Source: a virus. Taken from it: 64,000 nucleotides of DNA. The first letter of the stretch is position 1; every line of letters begins with the position of its first letter. Position numbers and translations under genes: made by a program. The notes beneath the pieces were generated by a model that was given only the letters and a program-made list of their open reading frames with translations, searched no databases and had not been told where the DNA came from. The DNA lies in IMG/VR virus record IMGVR_UViG_3300021368_000003, positions 1 through 64,000 of that record. One strand, given 5' to 3'. Below, one piece after another: positions 23,971-32,942 of this stretch.

Positions 23971-24618
23971 TTACAGATTTTTCAAGAACTCAGAAAACGC
24001 GGAAATCTTCCTTTCTTCTAATTGCGCTGCCGCAGCATTGTCAATTCTTTTCTTGATTTGCTCAATTTGCTGCTCGTGGATTGCGCCACCAGCAAGCACC
24101 CATTCCTTCCCTTCCATGATTCCATTGACAAATGCATCAGGAGCAGAAGGATCTGCTACGATGTCAGCAGCAGTAGCGAGCATAAAGTCTTCGCCTACTA
24201 CCTTGACACCATTTTCTTCCTTGATAGAACCCAGTCCGCGTGAAGAAACTCCCAGTTTGACACCTTCGTCAAGCAGTTGCTTGGCGATTTTACCCATAGG
24301 TGTTTCAAGAAGTCTTGCTTTACCAACAAAGTTATTACCTTCCTGTCTCAGGGAAGTGATGAGGTGAGAAGCACGGTCAAGGTTGATGGTAGGACCATCG
24401 GGGTGACCCAGTTCTCCCAGAGCACGACCAGTCTTAACGAAGTTCTCGTTATACTTACCTACTTCTCTTGCGAGAGTAGAGATAGGATAACGTCTTCCGT
24501 TACGGTTAGTGAGTTCGCCTTGCAGAAATACACCCTCAATGAAGGTGTTTCTCTTACCGTTCTTACCTTCGGTAATTACGATCTTGGCGTCATCAATTTG
24601 TTCCGTTATCAGTTTCAT
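23971..24618 (-). CDS. 21: Prohead core protease gp21
   Basis: gp21 is the maturation protease that cleaves gp23, gp22 and internal proteins. The 215-residue protein has the expected catalytic elements: ALGELGHPDGP with the His near residue 72, and LGVSSRGLGS with the Ser near residue 133. T4 gp21 has 212 residues. It overlaps the small core protein gene upstream by 26 bases. Confidence 0.96.
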   Translation of the reverse strand: MKLITEQIDDAKIVITEGKNGKRNTFIEGVFLQGELTNRNGRRYPISTLAREVGKYNENFVKTGRALGELGHPDGPTINLDRASHLITSLRQEGNNFVGKARLLETPMGKIAKQLLDEGVKLGVSSRGLGSIKEENGVKVVGEDFMLATAADIVADPSAPDAFVNGIMEGKEWVLAGGAIHEQQIEQIKKRIDNAAAAQLEERKISAFSEFLKNL

Positions 24619-24856
24619 CGGTAGGTTCCTCAGTTGATGCTTCGGGGGTTTCGGGGGTTTCAGGTTCTGTCTCGGCAGATGCTTCTACCTCTGGTTCGTC
24701 AGGGGTAGGTGCAAACATCTTCGCGCCGACTTCCTTCTTCATGTCACCGATGGTGTCCATGGCGAGGGACTTCATCTGTGTATCAACATAGTCCGACAGG
24801 TCCTTTTGACCAGCGAACAACGAATTTACAATGTCAAGGGCAGATTGGGAGGGCAT
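24593..24856 (-). CDS. Small prohead core-like protein (position of gp67/gp68)
   Basis: The 87-residue protein has a helical first half (SALDIVNSLFAGQKDLSDYV) and a second half rich in Glu, Pro and Thr. It lies between gp20 and gp21, where T4 has the core genes 67 and 68. Position, size and acidity suggest a core protein. I cannot align it to either one. A late-promoter-like octamer lies 22 bases upstream. Confidence 0.8.
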   Translation of the reverse strand: MPSQSALDIVNSLFAGQKDLSDYVDTQMKSLAMDTIGDMKKEVGAKMFAPTPDEPEVEASAETEPETPETPEASTEEPTDETDNGTN

Positions 24857-24878
24857 GATAATTACAGATTATATGTAC

Positions 24879-24886
24879 TATTTAGA
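24879..24886 (-). promoter_or_regulatory. Late-promoter-like octamer TCTAAATA
   Basis: It lies 22 bases before ATG 24856 and overlaps the end of gene 20. Same sequence and spacing as the copy before the gene at 2776. Confidence 0.58.
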
Positions 24887-26486
24887 TATTTCCTTTTTCG
24901 TAATCTTTGGGATCTAATCCCTCTTCCTCTTGTTCGGGTTCAGGAGGCATCAATGACATCTCCATTTGCGCCTTCTCCATCTGTTGCATCTCTGCGGGAG
25001 AGACAACCAAACCAGCATCCATTTCTGCCTGCATCTGCTCGTTGATCTCATCGATCTCGTTATCAGTTTGACGCAGAATGTTGCGGCGGAGGTATTCAAG
25101 AGAGAAGTATTTACCAGCGTAAGGATCCATCTGAGCGAGAAGAGCGAGTCTCTCATTCATAACTTCCTTCTCTTTCATTTCAGAGAAGTAGTTATCAGCA
25201 ATGAAGTTATACTGGATTTGCTCCTTCATCTCATCCCATTCTTCCAGCGTGCAAACGCCTTTCAGAACCAGTTGAGTTTTAAGGAGATCATTAAACAGAT
25301 CACTAAACTTCTTACGGAGTCTTGTGACAAACTTTTGGAACTTCACTTCATCACGGGTGATCTCAGCAGATCTACCAATGTTGAAAGAAGATTCAGATTC
25401 CAATCTAGACTCTGGGACATTCAGAGATCTATACAGTTTCTTCTGGAAATACTTAACGTCTTCCAGTTCACCGAGGTTTTGCCCGCCAGGGAGAGTAGAA
25501 ATTTCAGTGCCGCGCCCACCCTCGCGTCTTGGAAGCCAGAAGTCCTCCAACATAGACATGAATTTCTTATCGTCTCTGATCTCACCAGTGTCAGCGTTAT
25601 AGACCAACTTGTTTCTATAACGAGACATCACTTCACGCAAGTATTGTTCTGCCTTTTGCTTGGGCAGGTTACCCACATCAATGTAAAAGATGCGGCGTTC
25701 GGGTGCTCTGGACAGACGATAAATGACCAGAGAGTCCTCAATCATACGGAGTTGATTGAGTGCTTTGATTGCTTTGTGAAGGTGTGACAGCACATAGTTG
25801 CGCTGCATATCCAACTGACCAGAGTGGATATAGGAGATAGCATCAGGAGCAATCTTGATACCATTATTCTCATATCCTTTCAGACCTTTTGGTGAGTAAA
25901 TGTAATACTCAACAGACTTCGGTACGATCGAAGCAGTCTGGGGATCGATTGGTTGGAGGCGATCTTTGGGTTTGTCAAACTCGACAACCTTCTTGATCTT
26001 ACGAGGATCGATATACCGCAACTCACTAATGCCAGCACTAGGGTTCTTGGTATCGATCATCTTATGATAGAAAAGTCTGCCGTCGATATACCATCTACGG
26101 AAGATGTCGTATGCTTTTCTATCAAAATCTAGGAGAACAAGGACGTTTTCAAACTCTTCCTTGATTCTATTTCTGAGTGTCTGCGATGCTTTGAGGTTTT
26201 GGAGATCAATATCTACGGGATGATCGTTTAGATCCCCAGCAATCGCTTCGTTAACAACATCATTGATTGCTGCATCACATTCAGGATGCAGTGACATTTC
26301 ACGGTAACGACCAATAAGGTCTGCTTCGCTTGCCTTGTTGGCAGCGTCGCCCATCTCGACATATTGTCCAAAATAACCACCAGCAACAATAGGTTGCGCT
26401 GCATCGTCTGACTCTTTACGCACAAAAGAAGGAGCCGATTTCGACCCCTTCTTTCTATCAAGCGAATAACCAAATAATTGGGACAT
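24882..26486 (-). CDS. 20: Portal vertex protein gp20
   Basis: gp20 forms the dodecameric portal through which DNA is packaged. The 534-residue protein (T4: 524) shows conserved portal segments: YREMSLHPECDAAINDVVNE near residue 46, RRWYIDGRLFYHKMID, RRIFYIDVGNLPKQKAEQYL, WLPRREGGRGTEISTLPGGQ near residue 315 and LNVPESRLE. The C-terminus is helical and acidic. A late-promoter-like octamer lies 27 bases upstream. Confidence 0.98.
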   Translation of the reverse strand: MSQLFGYSLDRKKGSKSAPSFVRKESDDAAQPIVAGGYFGQYVEMGDAANKASEADLIGRYREMSLHPECDAAINDVVNEAIAGDLNDHPVDIDLQNLKASQTLRNRIKEEFENVLVLLDFDRKAYDIFRRWYIDGRLFYHKMIDTKNPSAGISELRYIDPRKIKKVVEFDKPKDRLQPIDPQTASIVPKSVEYYIYSPKGLKGYENNGIKIAPDAISYIHSGQLDMQRNYVLSHLHKAIKALNQLRMIEDSLVIYRLSRAPERRIFYIDVGNLPKQKAEQYLREVMSRYRNKLVYNADTGEIRDDKKFMSMLEDFWLPRREGGRGTEISTLPGGQNLGELEDVKYFQKKLYRSLNVPESRLESESSFNIGRSAEITRDEVKFQKFVTRLRKKFSDLFNDLLKTQLVLKGVCTLEEWDEMKEQIQYNFIADNYFSEMKEKEVMNERLALLAQMDPYAGKYFSLEYLRRNILRQTDNEIDEINEQMQAEMDAGLVVSPAEMQQMEKAQMEMSLMPPEPEQEEEGLDPKDYEKGNI

Positions 26487-26513
26487 CAGACGTATTGTAA
26501 TTACTTGTCCTAC

Positions 26514-26521
26514 TATTTAGT
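26514..26521 (-). promoter_or_regulatory. Late-promoter-like octamer ACTAAATA
   Basis: It lies 27 bases before the portal ATG, in the short gap between genes 19 and 20. Confidence 0.55.
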
Positions 26522-26535
26522 AGGTTTGTAATTCA

Positions 26536-27228
26536 TCAGTCTGTGCTTTCTGCGTTACCAGTGTTAGTATCGGTTGCGTAAGTCCAGTATTGAACTTGGA
26601 ACTCAACGGTGTACTCCTCAGGAGTATCGTTGCTATCCCATGCAAGATCGATTGCGCTGATGTTAGATGGCCAGATGCCAACGAACTCATATGCAGCAGA
26701 GTGTGCGCCCTGTCTGTCGAACTGACGGACCAATGCACTAGACTGATACTCAGCAATGCTGGTAGCAGTTTGATAGTTCATCGGCATGGACTGAATGATG
26801 CGGGACCACTCTTCCAGTTTACGTCTGAGGAGGAAGTTCTCGTCGTTCATGACGGTAACAGTCCAAGGTTCAAACGTTCTGTCGCCAGCGATTTTCAGAG
26901 TACGACCTCTGAAAGGAACCTCAACCACACCCACAGTAGAAGCGGGAAGGTTTGCTGCCTTCACGAGGAAGGTAGAGAGGCGAACGCCTTCGGCGCTACT
27001 GGTGCTGTTGTTCTGAGATTCAGGAACGTCAGCAGCGTTAACTTGGAAGATCTCTTCAACCTTAGCGGGGAAGTTGATCTCAACTTGGAACAGATTAGGG
27101 CGAGCGAGTTCGCGAATCTGCTGTCTAAACCCAATAATGTCCTGTACGACATTAAGTCTTTCGACTTGTCCAGGTCTTTGACGCTTATTTTCGCGAGGCG
27201 TTCTCCCTGTTTTTCTAGGTGATGCCAT
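26536..27228 (-). CDS. 19: Tail tube protein gp19
   Basis: gp19 polymerises into the inner tail tube. The 230-residue protein carries the family pattern: NLFQVEINFP, FLVKAANLPASTVGVVEVPF, GRTLKIAGDRTFEPWTVTVMNDE and the final PEEYTVEFQVQYWTY. T4 gp19 has 163 residues. The extra length is a basic N-terminal stretch (residues 1-45, RKTGRTPRENKRQRPG) and a middle insertion. The position between sheath and portal follows T4. Confidence 0.95.
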   Translation of the reverse strand: MASPRKTGRTPRENKRQRPGQVERLNVVQDIIGFRQQIRELARPNLFQVEINFPAKVEEIFQVNAADVPESQNNSTSSAEGVRLSTFLVKAANLPASTVGVVEVPFRGRTLKIAGDRTFEPWTVTVMNDENFLLRRKLEEWSRIIQSMPMNYQTATSIAEYQSSALVRQFDRQGAHSAAYEFVGIWPSNISAIDLAWDSNDTPEEYTVEFQVQYWTYATDTNTGNAESTD

Positions 27229-27260
27229 TTGTAGACTCCGTTATGTTTATTGATAAAAGG

Positions 27261-27281
27261 AAAAAAGGGGAGATCGCCCTT
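27261..27281 (-). terminator. Weak hairpin with T-run after the sheath gene
   Basis: On the minus strand AAGGG and CCCTT can pair around a seven-base loop before six T. It overlaps the stop codon of gene 18. The five-base stem is weak, so it may act only in part. Confidence 0.4.
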
Positions 27282-30087
27282 AGTTGACGATCTCAGAGAA
27301 CGATGCACCAGTTCTGGTGGCAGTGAATTGCAGCGTGATGAAGTTGATAGAGCGGGTGGGCTTCACGAAGATTTCCGCGAAGAACTCGCCACGATCAATG
27401 GCGTCATCAGGGTTGTTGCTACGGTCGCAAACTACGAGGTAGTCAACAACGCCTCTGCGTGATTGTACACCTCTAAGATAAGGATCGACGACGTTCTTGA
27501 ATCCCTGACGGGTGAACTCATCGTTCAGTTCAAAGAGTTGTGACTTAGCAGCAGTTGCGATTGCTTTCTCGATCACGAGGAACAGTCTACGAACGTTGAT
27601 TCTGTCGAAGGCAGAAGAGGTTGCGAGAGCAGTCTTGTCTCCGAAGAGCACGATGCCTTGTCCAGGGAATGCAACGATCGGGTTGACTCGTGAGGCATAC
27701 AGTCTGTCTCTCTGATCTTTCAGAGGAGAGTATGCAAGCTTCACAGCGTTACGGAGTTGACCTCTGGTGAAACCAGCAGGAGAGAACCAAGGTTCCTGAT
27801 TCAGAGCAGTGCTCAGAGTCAGACCAGCAACGTCAGCGTTACATGGGAGGTAACGGTACTTATCGTTGTACTTGTCGTAGATGTACTTGTAGTTGTTATC
27901 AAATACAGCGTACGAAGAGGAGGAAAGTCCATCGAAGAATTCGATAGTCTTCTCTACGATATCGTTGTTGTTAGAAACACCGATGACAGATGCTCTCGGG
28001 GGAGAGATGAATGCCATGGCATCCTTTCTAGTAGCAGCGATGTCGATGCACTTTTGTGCTTTTGCAGTAGAGTCAATGTCGTTGGACATTGCGGGACCCA
28101 TGAGAATGTAATCCACCTCCTCGGTCTCAGGGTCGCTAAACAGGTCGTAGGAATCGAACAGTTTGTCGCGTTGAGCGGTATAACCGTCAACACCACCTCT
28201 CAGAGAATACTTCACAGTAGAAGAATTCTTAGTAGAGAGGACTGCTGCACCTGCGCCGTCTTTGGCGAGAATTGCAGTCGAGGACTTGAATGGGTCGAAG
28301 TGGCGGTTGGTAGCGGCAAGACCAACAGAGTCAACTGTGGTGCTGCTAAGGTCCATGGCAAGACCAGTCTCGTGTGAACCCCAGAAGAGGTACTTAGACT
28401 GTGCCTTGATTACATCCTTGTAGTAGATGTTTGCACCCTGAGGAGACTTAGCATCAGATGCCTTAGATACGTCAAGGAACTTTTCAAGAACCGAACCAGG
28501 TACGCCAGTGATGCCGCCGTCGCCATCAATGACGAGGATGTGCATCAGGTCATGGTGACCACCGCGATCAGCAGCATACTGGGAAGTGCCAGGTCTGCGA
28601 GCAATGGAAGACCACTTTTGGTTGTAGTCATATTCTCTGGACTCATACTCACCAGAGAGAGCGTCGATGTTCAGTGCGGGAACACCAGCATTCTCGTCAC
28701 CACTGAGAGTATCAGAGGAGAGAAGATCTTGGTTCACCAGGAACGGAGAAGCATCGTCGTCGATCACGACCATCAGTTTGCGCTTAACGCCAGTGATGAT
28801 TGCTTCATCGCCAGTAACGGAACCAGGGGAACCAGCGTTGTTTGCTTTCTCTTGGATCTTGTCAGCGACTTTCAGGAAGTCAGTGGTGTTATCGTGGTCG
28901 ATGCTGACTTGCAGTGTACGCATCTTAGCGTCATAAGCAAGGATCTCACCAGCGATATCAGTGGTGTAGGAGTTACCAGCACCAGAACCAGCAACGAAGA
29001 AGTTACCAGCCTCGAAACCACCTTTCAGACTATCACCTGCTTCAAGAGTCAGTTCGATGATGTAGTTATAGATCGTAGCGCGGGAGTTGGTTGAAGAAAC
29101 AACAACTCTCTTGCCAGGAAGGAACTTACGCTCAGCGCCACTTGGGGGTGCGCCCATCATCAGAACTTGGTCAGGACCAGCGTCGGTCATTACCACGCGG
29201 ATGCTGTTACCGTAAGAACCAGGAGAACGAGCAGCCCACTTCCAGTTGTTAGCGGCAGACTCAGTTACTGCTTCATACTCATCAAGGTTCTTGATGATAG
29301 GAGCGGCAACACCAGTAACGGTAGTCTCGTTAACAGTGGTCTTGTTGGTAGTAACAGTCAACTTGGTGACATCTACGCCGTCAGTGTGAGCGGCAGCAGC
29401 AGTACCCAGAGCAGCACGAGTAACAGTCAAGTCGTTAGTGCTAATAGCAGTAACTTGAAGGATCTCGTCGTCGATTCTGATGTAACCGTTTACAGTGGCA
29501 CCCAGGGTTGCCTGAGAGGTCACTGGAATAGTGGTTGCACTAGCACTGATAGTAGAACCACTGTTGTTAATCGGAGATGAAGTGCCAGGTTCGATCAACG
29601 TGATCTGAGAACTAGCGGGGTGCAACACAGCAGTGGTTGCAAGTTGTGCGCGATCAACAGTCAGGTCAGTACCACTTACAGCGGTGACCTTGATGATTTC
29701 ATCGTTGATCTTCAACAGATCGTTAACGTCGATATCTGTTGCGTCAGTGACAGTCAGAGTCGTATCAGTCGCAGCAAAAGTTGCGAGAGTGATCTGAGCG
29801 GTGTCAATAGCGTTTTTAAGAGTGTCGTTGGCAGCACGTACCACTTTGACAGATCCACCATAAAGGAGGAACTGAGCGGCAGAGAACCAATACTCGTAGT
29901 TATAGTCGTTCGGCTTTCCGAACTCTTCGATGAGTTGTCTCTCGTTCGAGATTACTCTTACTTCTTCGACGGGACCCTTCTCAAAGGTTCCCACGACTGC
30001 CGCTACATTATCGACGGTAGCGTTTACGGAATTGGTAAGATCTCTTTCAAGGACGACAACACCTGGGGAAATTTGTGTGGATGCCAT
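27280..30087 (-). CDS. 18: Tail sheath protein gp18
   Basis: gp18 forms the contractile sheath. The 935-residue protein is much longer than T4 gp18 (659). The N-terminus (ISPGVVVLERDLTN, then TFEKGPVEEV) and C-terminus (FDRINVRRLFLVIEKAIATA, SNNPDDAIDRGEFFAEIFVKPTRSINFI) are standard. The extra length includes two related modules at about residues 98-165 and 179-244 that read like surface-exposed additions. Related modules occur in two other virion proteins of this window. The promoter-like octamer is 40 bases upstream. Confidence 0.97.
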   Translation of the reverse strand: MASTQISPGVVVLERDLTNSVNATVDNVAAVVGTFEKGPVEEVRVISNERQLIEEFGKPNDYNYEYWFSAAQFLLYGGSVKVVRAANDTLKNAIDTAQITLATFAATDTTLTVTDATDIDVNDLLKINDEIIKVTAVSGTDLTVDRAQLATTAVLHPASSQITLIEPGTSSPINNSGSTISASATTIPVTSQATLGATVNGYIRIDDEILQVTAISTNDLTVTRAALGTAAAAHTDGVDVTKLTVTTNKTTVNETTVTGVAAPIIKNLDEYEAVTESAANNWKWAARSPGSYGNSIRVVMTDAGPDQVLMMGAPPSGAERKFLPGKRVVVSSTNSRATIYNYIIELTLEAGDSLKGGFEAGNFFVAGSGAGNSYTTDIAGEILAYDAKMRTLQVSIDHDNTTDFLKVADKIQEKANNAGSPGSVTGDEAIITGVKRKLMVVIDDDASPFLVNQDLLSSDTLSGDENAGVPALNIDALSGEYESREYDYNQKWSSIARRPGTSQYAADRGGHHDLMHILVIDGDGGITGVPGSVLEKFLDVSKASDAKSPQGANIYYKDVIKAQSKYLFWGSHETGLAMDLSSTTVDSVGLAATNRHFDPFKSSTAILAKDGAGAAVLSTKNSSTVKYSLRGGVDGYTAQRDKLFDSYDLFSDPETEEVDYILMGPAMSNDIDSTAKAQKCIDIAATRKDAMAFISPPRASVIGVSNNNDIVEKTIEFFDGLSSSSYAVFDNNYKYIYDKYNDKYRYLPCNADVAGLTLSTALNQEPWFSPAGFTRGQLRNAVKLAYSPLKDQRDRLYASRVNPIVAFPGQGIVLFGDKTALATSSAFDRINVRRLFLVIEKAIATAAKSQLFELNDEFTRQGFKNVVDPYLRGVQSRRGVVDYLVVCDRSNNPDDAIDRGEFFAEIFVKPTRSINFITLQFTATRTGASFSEIVN
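29356..29796 (-). repeat. Tandem duplicated module within tail sheath
   Basis: Two protein-level repeats (DNA 29593-29796 and 29356-29553) share the pattern: short beta strand, then I-x-DE-I-(I/L)-(K/Q)-V-T-A, then DLTV-x-RA, then (G)TA--H. The copies are similar but clearly diverged. Confidence 0.78.
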
Positions 30088-30127
30088 CTGGTATACTCCT
30101 GATAGTAAATCAATCGGATGCTACTAT

Positions 30128-30135
30128 TATTTAGA
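30128..30135 (-). promoter_or_regulatory. Late-promoter-like octamer TCTAAATA
   Basis: It lies 40 bases before the sheath ATG in an 86-base gap without genes (30088-30173). Confidence 0.57.
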
Positions 30136-30173
30136 AATACCACTATTTTCACTGGGGAAACTAGCCGTGAGCA

Positions 30174-30401
30174 TTACCAGTCAGGATAGTCTGTTATCCA
30201 TTTCCTCGGTTGTCGTCTACGTTTTGCAATTCTTTTGATCGTACACTGCTTACATTCGTAAGAATACGCTGATGGCAATGCTCCCCGATCTTTTCTAGTC
30301 CTATAAAATCCATCTAGTAGGTCCTTTGTCTTACCACATGTCTTACAGGTACGTTCCTTTAATAAGAGATGTTCTAATTCAAATTCCCCTTCTAGATCCA
30401 T
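30174..30401 (-). CDS. Small zinc-finger-like protein
   Basis: The 75-residue protein has two Cys pairs (CKTCGK and CKQC, 26 residues apart) around FYRTRKDRGA and a Lys/Arg-rich tail (IAKRRRQPRKW). This is a zinc-ribbon pattern often seen in phage nuclease-like or DNA-binding proteins. I start at ATG 30401, in a TAATG overlap with the terminase stop, and not at the ATG 15 bases earlier. It may act with the terminase or sheath genes, but no function is proven. Confidence 0.72.
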   Translation of the reverse strand: MDLEGEFELEHLLLKERTCKTCGKTKDLLDGFYRTRKDRGALPSAYSYECKQCTIKRIAKRRRQPRKWITDYPDW

Positions 30402-32050
30402 TACCGATAATCCCACATGTAAGACATGTCTCCATATTCATCTGTGTGCCATACCTGTCCATCGGGATCCACAAATGATGTCTCATCTATACCATTATCT
30501 ATAAAACCAAAGGGTGCCATGTCTGCTTCAATCTGTTCTTTCTGTTCCAGATACATGCGAGCACGAACATCCTGATCATGTAGTTCTCTGAAATAATCTG
30601 AGGTTGCTAACCAGGAGAACATAACCAAGCACATAGCAAGGTCATCGTTACATCCTTCTTCTGCTTCCCATGCCTGACCCTTCTGAATAAAGGTAGTCAA
30701 CTCAGCAATGACATCATAGTCATTGAGTAATAGTTTATCGTCTTCAATCAATGCTTTAAGGTTAGAGCATCCAGTCTTCTTGACTGTGGTAGACATCTTC
30801 ACACCTAACTGTGTCTTGGTGCCAGAGAATCCTTGACCCACAACTTGTCCTGCACGCCCTCTCATAGCACACATAAGGAGGTTGTCATACTCCAAGTCAA
30901 ACTGCATGATATCTGCAACCTGACCACCGATATCATTTACTTCAATAAGTACATATGCGTGGTTGTAAGCAGTAGCAACTTGGTGTATAATATTCGGGAA
31001 CAACAAAGGTTTGATAACGTTGTTCCTATACTTTGCAACCATACGGTAAGGTATAGTCGTGGTGTCGATAACTGTGAAAGCGGAGTAGTCCTTGGTAACC
31101 CCTCGGGCTACGTCCACTGAAATTACATACTGATGATCTTCGATAGGTTCTTCAAAAATATCAAGACCTTTATTGCGGTTAATCGGTTCTTCATATACCA
31201 TCGTACGCAACTTTGAGGCAGAGATGAGGGTATCAACTGATCCCAAGAACTCGCATTCAAACTCAACCCTGAACTGCTCCTCAGAGGTGTTCGCGATGGT
31301 TTGTTCTTTCCATACTGCATCTCTTCCTGGCACTTCTGACCAGTGAACCTCAGTGGTTACATATTCGTTCTTATTTCTCTCGGCGTCATGCCAGAGTTTA
31401 TAGAACATGTTCATCCCGTGTGGGGTAGAAATGATAATAACTTTGGTTGATTTACCAGAAGAGATAGTAGGATAAACAGAACTGAAAAACTGGTCAGCAA
31501 TATGATTCGGAATGAACGCGAATTCGTCCAGAAAGATGACGTTAAAAGACATACCCCGTACAGCAGATGCCGAAGTAGAAGCAGCCATGATTTTGCTTCC
31601 GTTCTCCAATTCCAGAGATCCTCGGTTCCACTGACTGATTCCTTGTTGCAACCACTTGGGGAGGTTTTCATAACTAAGTTGTAGACGTTGTAGCATTTCA
31701 CGCGCAGTCGCTGCTTTGTTAGCAAGGATTGCTACGTTGACATTATCATTGAACAGTACATACCACAACAGATAGGAAGTCACAATGGTGGACTTACCCG
31801 ACTGTCGTGGTAGTTTGGCGATATTAAATCTATTGTCATGAAACTTCCTAGTCATATCAACTTGGAAGTCATACATCTCAAATGGGATCAGACCTTTATC
31901 CAGAGACACAATCTTGATGTATTTCTGAATAAAGTAAACTGGATCCTTAGAGCATTTAATAAATTCCTCAATCTGATCAGGCGTAAACGATTGTGCAACG
32001 TTTGCCTTTTTAAGATTAGGATTGCCTAGGTACTGCTGATCTGCACTCAT
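30401..32050 (-). CDS. 17: Large terminase subunit gp17
   Basis: gp17 is the DNA packaging motor and nuclease. The 549-residue protein (T4: 610) has Walker A LPRQSGKSTIV near residue 80, Walker B VIFLDEFAFIP near residue 172, the coupling motif IISTPHG, and the RNase-H-like nuclease core starting YVISVDVARGVTKDYSAF near residue 310. The final third is also conserved (AWEAEEGCNDDLAMCLVMFSW). It follows the SNase-like gene with a 4-base overlap. Confidence 0.98.
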   Translation of the reverse strand: MSADQQYLGNPNLKKANVAQSFTPDQIEEFIKCSKDPVYFIQKYIKIVSLDKGLIPFEMYDFQVDMTRKFHDNRFNIAKLPRQSGKSTIVTSYLLWYVLFNDNVNVAILANKAATAREMLQRLQLSYENLPKWLQQGISQWNRGSLELENGSKIMAASTSASAVRGMSFNVIFLDEFAFIPNHIADQFFSSVYPTISSGKSTKVIIISTPHGMNMFYKLWHDAERNKNEYVTTEVHWSEVPGRDAVWKEQTIANTSEEQFRVEFECEFLGSVDTLISASKLRTMVYEEPINRNKGLDIFEEPIEDHQYVISVDVARGVTKDYSAFTVIDTTTIPYRMVAKYRNNVIKPLLFPNIIHQVATAYNHAYVLIEVNDIGGQVADIMQFDLEYDNLLMCAMRGRAGQVVGQGFSGTKTQLGVKMSTTVKKTGCSNLKALIEDDKLLLNDYDVIAELTTFIQKGQAWEAEEGCNDDLAMCLVMFSWLATSDYFRELHDQDVRARMYLEQKEQIEADMAPFGFIDNGIDETSFVDPDGQVWHTDEYGDMSYMWDYR

Positions 32051-32505
32051 ACCAATGTTCCGTGTTCTCTACGAATCTCTTTCAGTTCTTCAAAGTCTTT
32101 TTGTTTCGTACCACCATCATATGCCCATGCATATCCTTCGGTGATCATCATTTCGTTGAGCGATAGTTCGCTGTCCCCCACATAGAGCCACCCAAGTAGG
32201 CGACCATACTTACCAACACCGCCAACGAGTTCAGTACGAATAGTAAGTTGATCTTCTCCCGCAAGGGCACCTTCGAGTTTTTCTTTGAGCCAGTTTGTTG
32301 CATCGATTCCTAACTCCTTTTCTTTGAGGTCTCTCGTTCTCTTCTCTGGCGTATCAACTCCTGCAACTCTAACTCTTTCTTTCTTGTATAGATCAAACCC
32401 GAGATCAATAGTAACGTCAATAGTATCGCCATCAAGAACTCTGTTGATCTCGATCACTCGAAAGTTGTAGCAACTCTTCCTGCTTGGCGGGGTCATCGCT
32501 CCCAT
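32047..32505 (-). CDS. Thermonuclease-like (staphylococcal nuclease fold) protein
   Basis: SNase-type enzymes cleave DNA and RNA with Ca2+. The 152-residue protein has the family's key residues: VLDGDTIDVTIDLG (Asp near residue 25), ERVRVAGVDTPEK (Arg and Glu near residues 43-52) and KYGRLLGWLYV (Arg near residue 101). A GGAG lies 7 bases before the ATG at 32505, supporting this start even though the preceding gene overlaps it by 74 bases. No signal peptide is seen, so it acts inside the cell, perhaps on host DNA or in DNA processing beside the terminase. Confidence 0.9.
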   Translation of the reverse strand: MGAMTPPSRKSCYNFRVIEINRVLDGDTIDVTIDLGFDLYKKERVRVAGVDTPEKRTRDLKEKELGIDATNWLKEKLEGALAGEDQLTIRTELVGGVGKYGRLLGWLYVGDSELSLNEMMITEGYAWAYDGGTKQKDFEELKEIRREHGTLV

Positions 32506-32641
32506 CTTCTAACTCCTTGAATGCTAGTGTCATTATTGTATATATGTAATAACCTACTCCCATCAATAGGAGAATAAGACACCAGATGATACTCCAAGTA
32601 ACATCATTGACATCATTCAGTGGTCTCAGTATCAGGTTCAT
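32432..32641 (-). CDS. Small single-helix membrane protein
   Basis: The 69-residue protein has one strong helix (TWSIIWCLILLLMGVGYYIY, residues 15-34) and an acidic, Gln-rich tail. It overlaps the nuclease gene downstream by 74 bases and the gene upstream by 29. The function is unknown. It could link processing proteins to the membrane, but nothing in the sequence shows this. Confidence 0.68.
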   Translation of the reverse strand: MNLILRPLNDVNDVTWSIIWCLILLLMGVGYYIYTIMTLAFKELEDGSDDPAKQEELLQLSSDRDQQSS

Positions 32642-32942
32642 AGGGTTTGAATGATATGCTTATATTATCTAGTCCTTCTACTTCGCTAGGGGTGGATGTA
32701 GTAACCCATGGATCAGGGATCTCTTCATCCCATTGTTTATGGATCTCACGTACCTGGTTATCAACGCTATCCATCTCCTGTTCGACCTTAGCATCGACCC
32801 AGACTTTCCACAACCATTCAATAATTGCTTTGTATATTTGATTCCAAGGGTACTTCTGATTCCTTGCCCATAGTTTGGACTTGGTATACCAGGTTTCTTT
32901 CCCTCCCCAAGTTTTTTCAAATTTGAATAAGTTAAATTTCAT
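32613..32942 (-). CDS. Trp-rich conserved phage protein
   Basis: The 109-residue protein is rich in Trp and Lys in the first half (TWGGKETWYTKSKLWARNQ, then IIEWLWKVWVDAKV) and acidic in the second. No family is recognised. It overlaps its neighbours by a few bases in a packed run of small genes between the terminase and the metabolic cluster. Confidence 0.72.
   Translation of the reverse strand: MKFNLFKFEKTWGGKETWYTKSKLWARNQKYPWNQIYKAIIEWLWKVWVDAKVEQEMDSVDNQVREIHKQWDEEIPDPWVTTSTPSEVEGLDNISISFKPYEPDTETTE

Noticed and set aside
32678-32920. 80-codon minus-strand ORF
   Set aside because: It is an alternative frame of the Trp-rich gene at 32613-32942, has no RBS and no natural composition.
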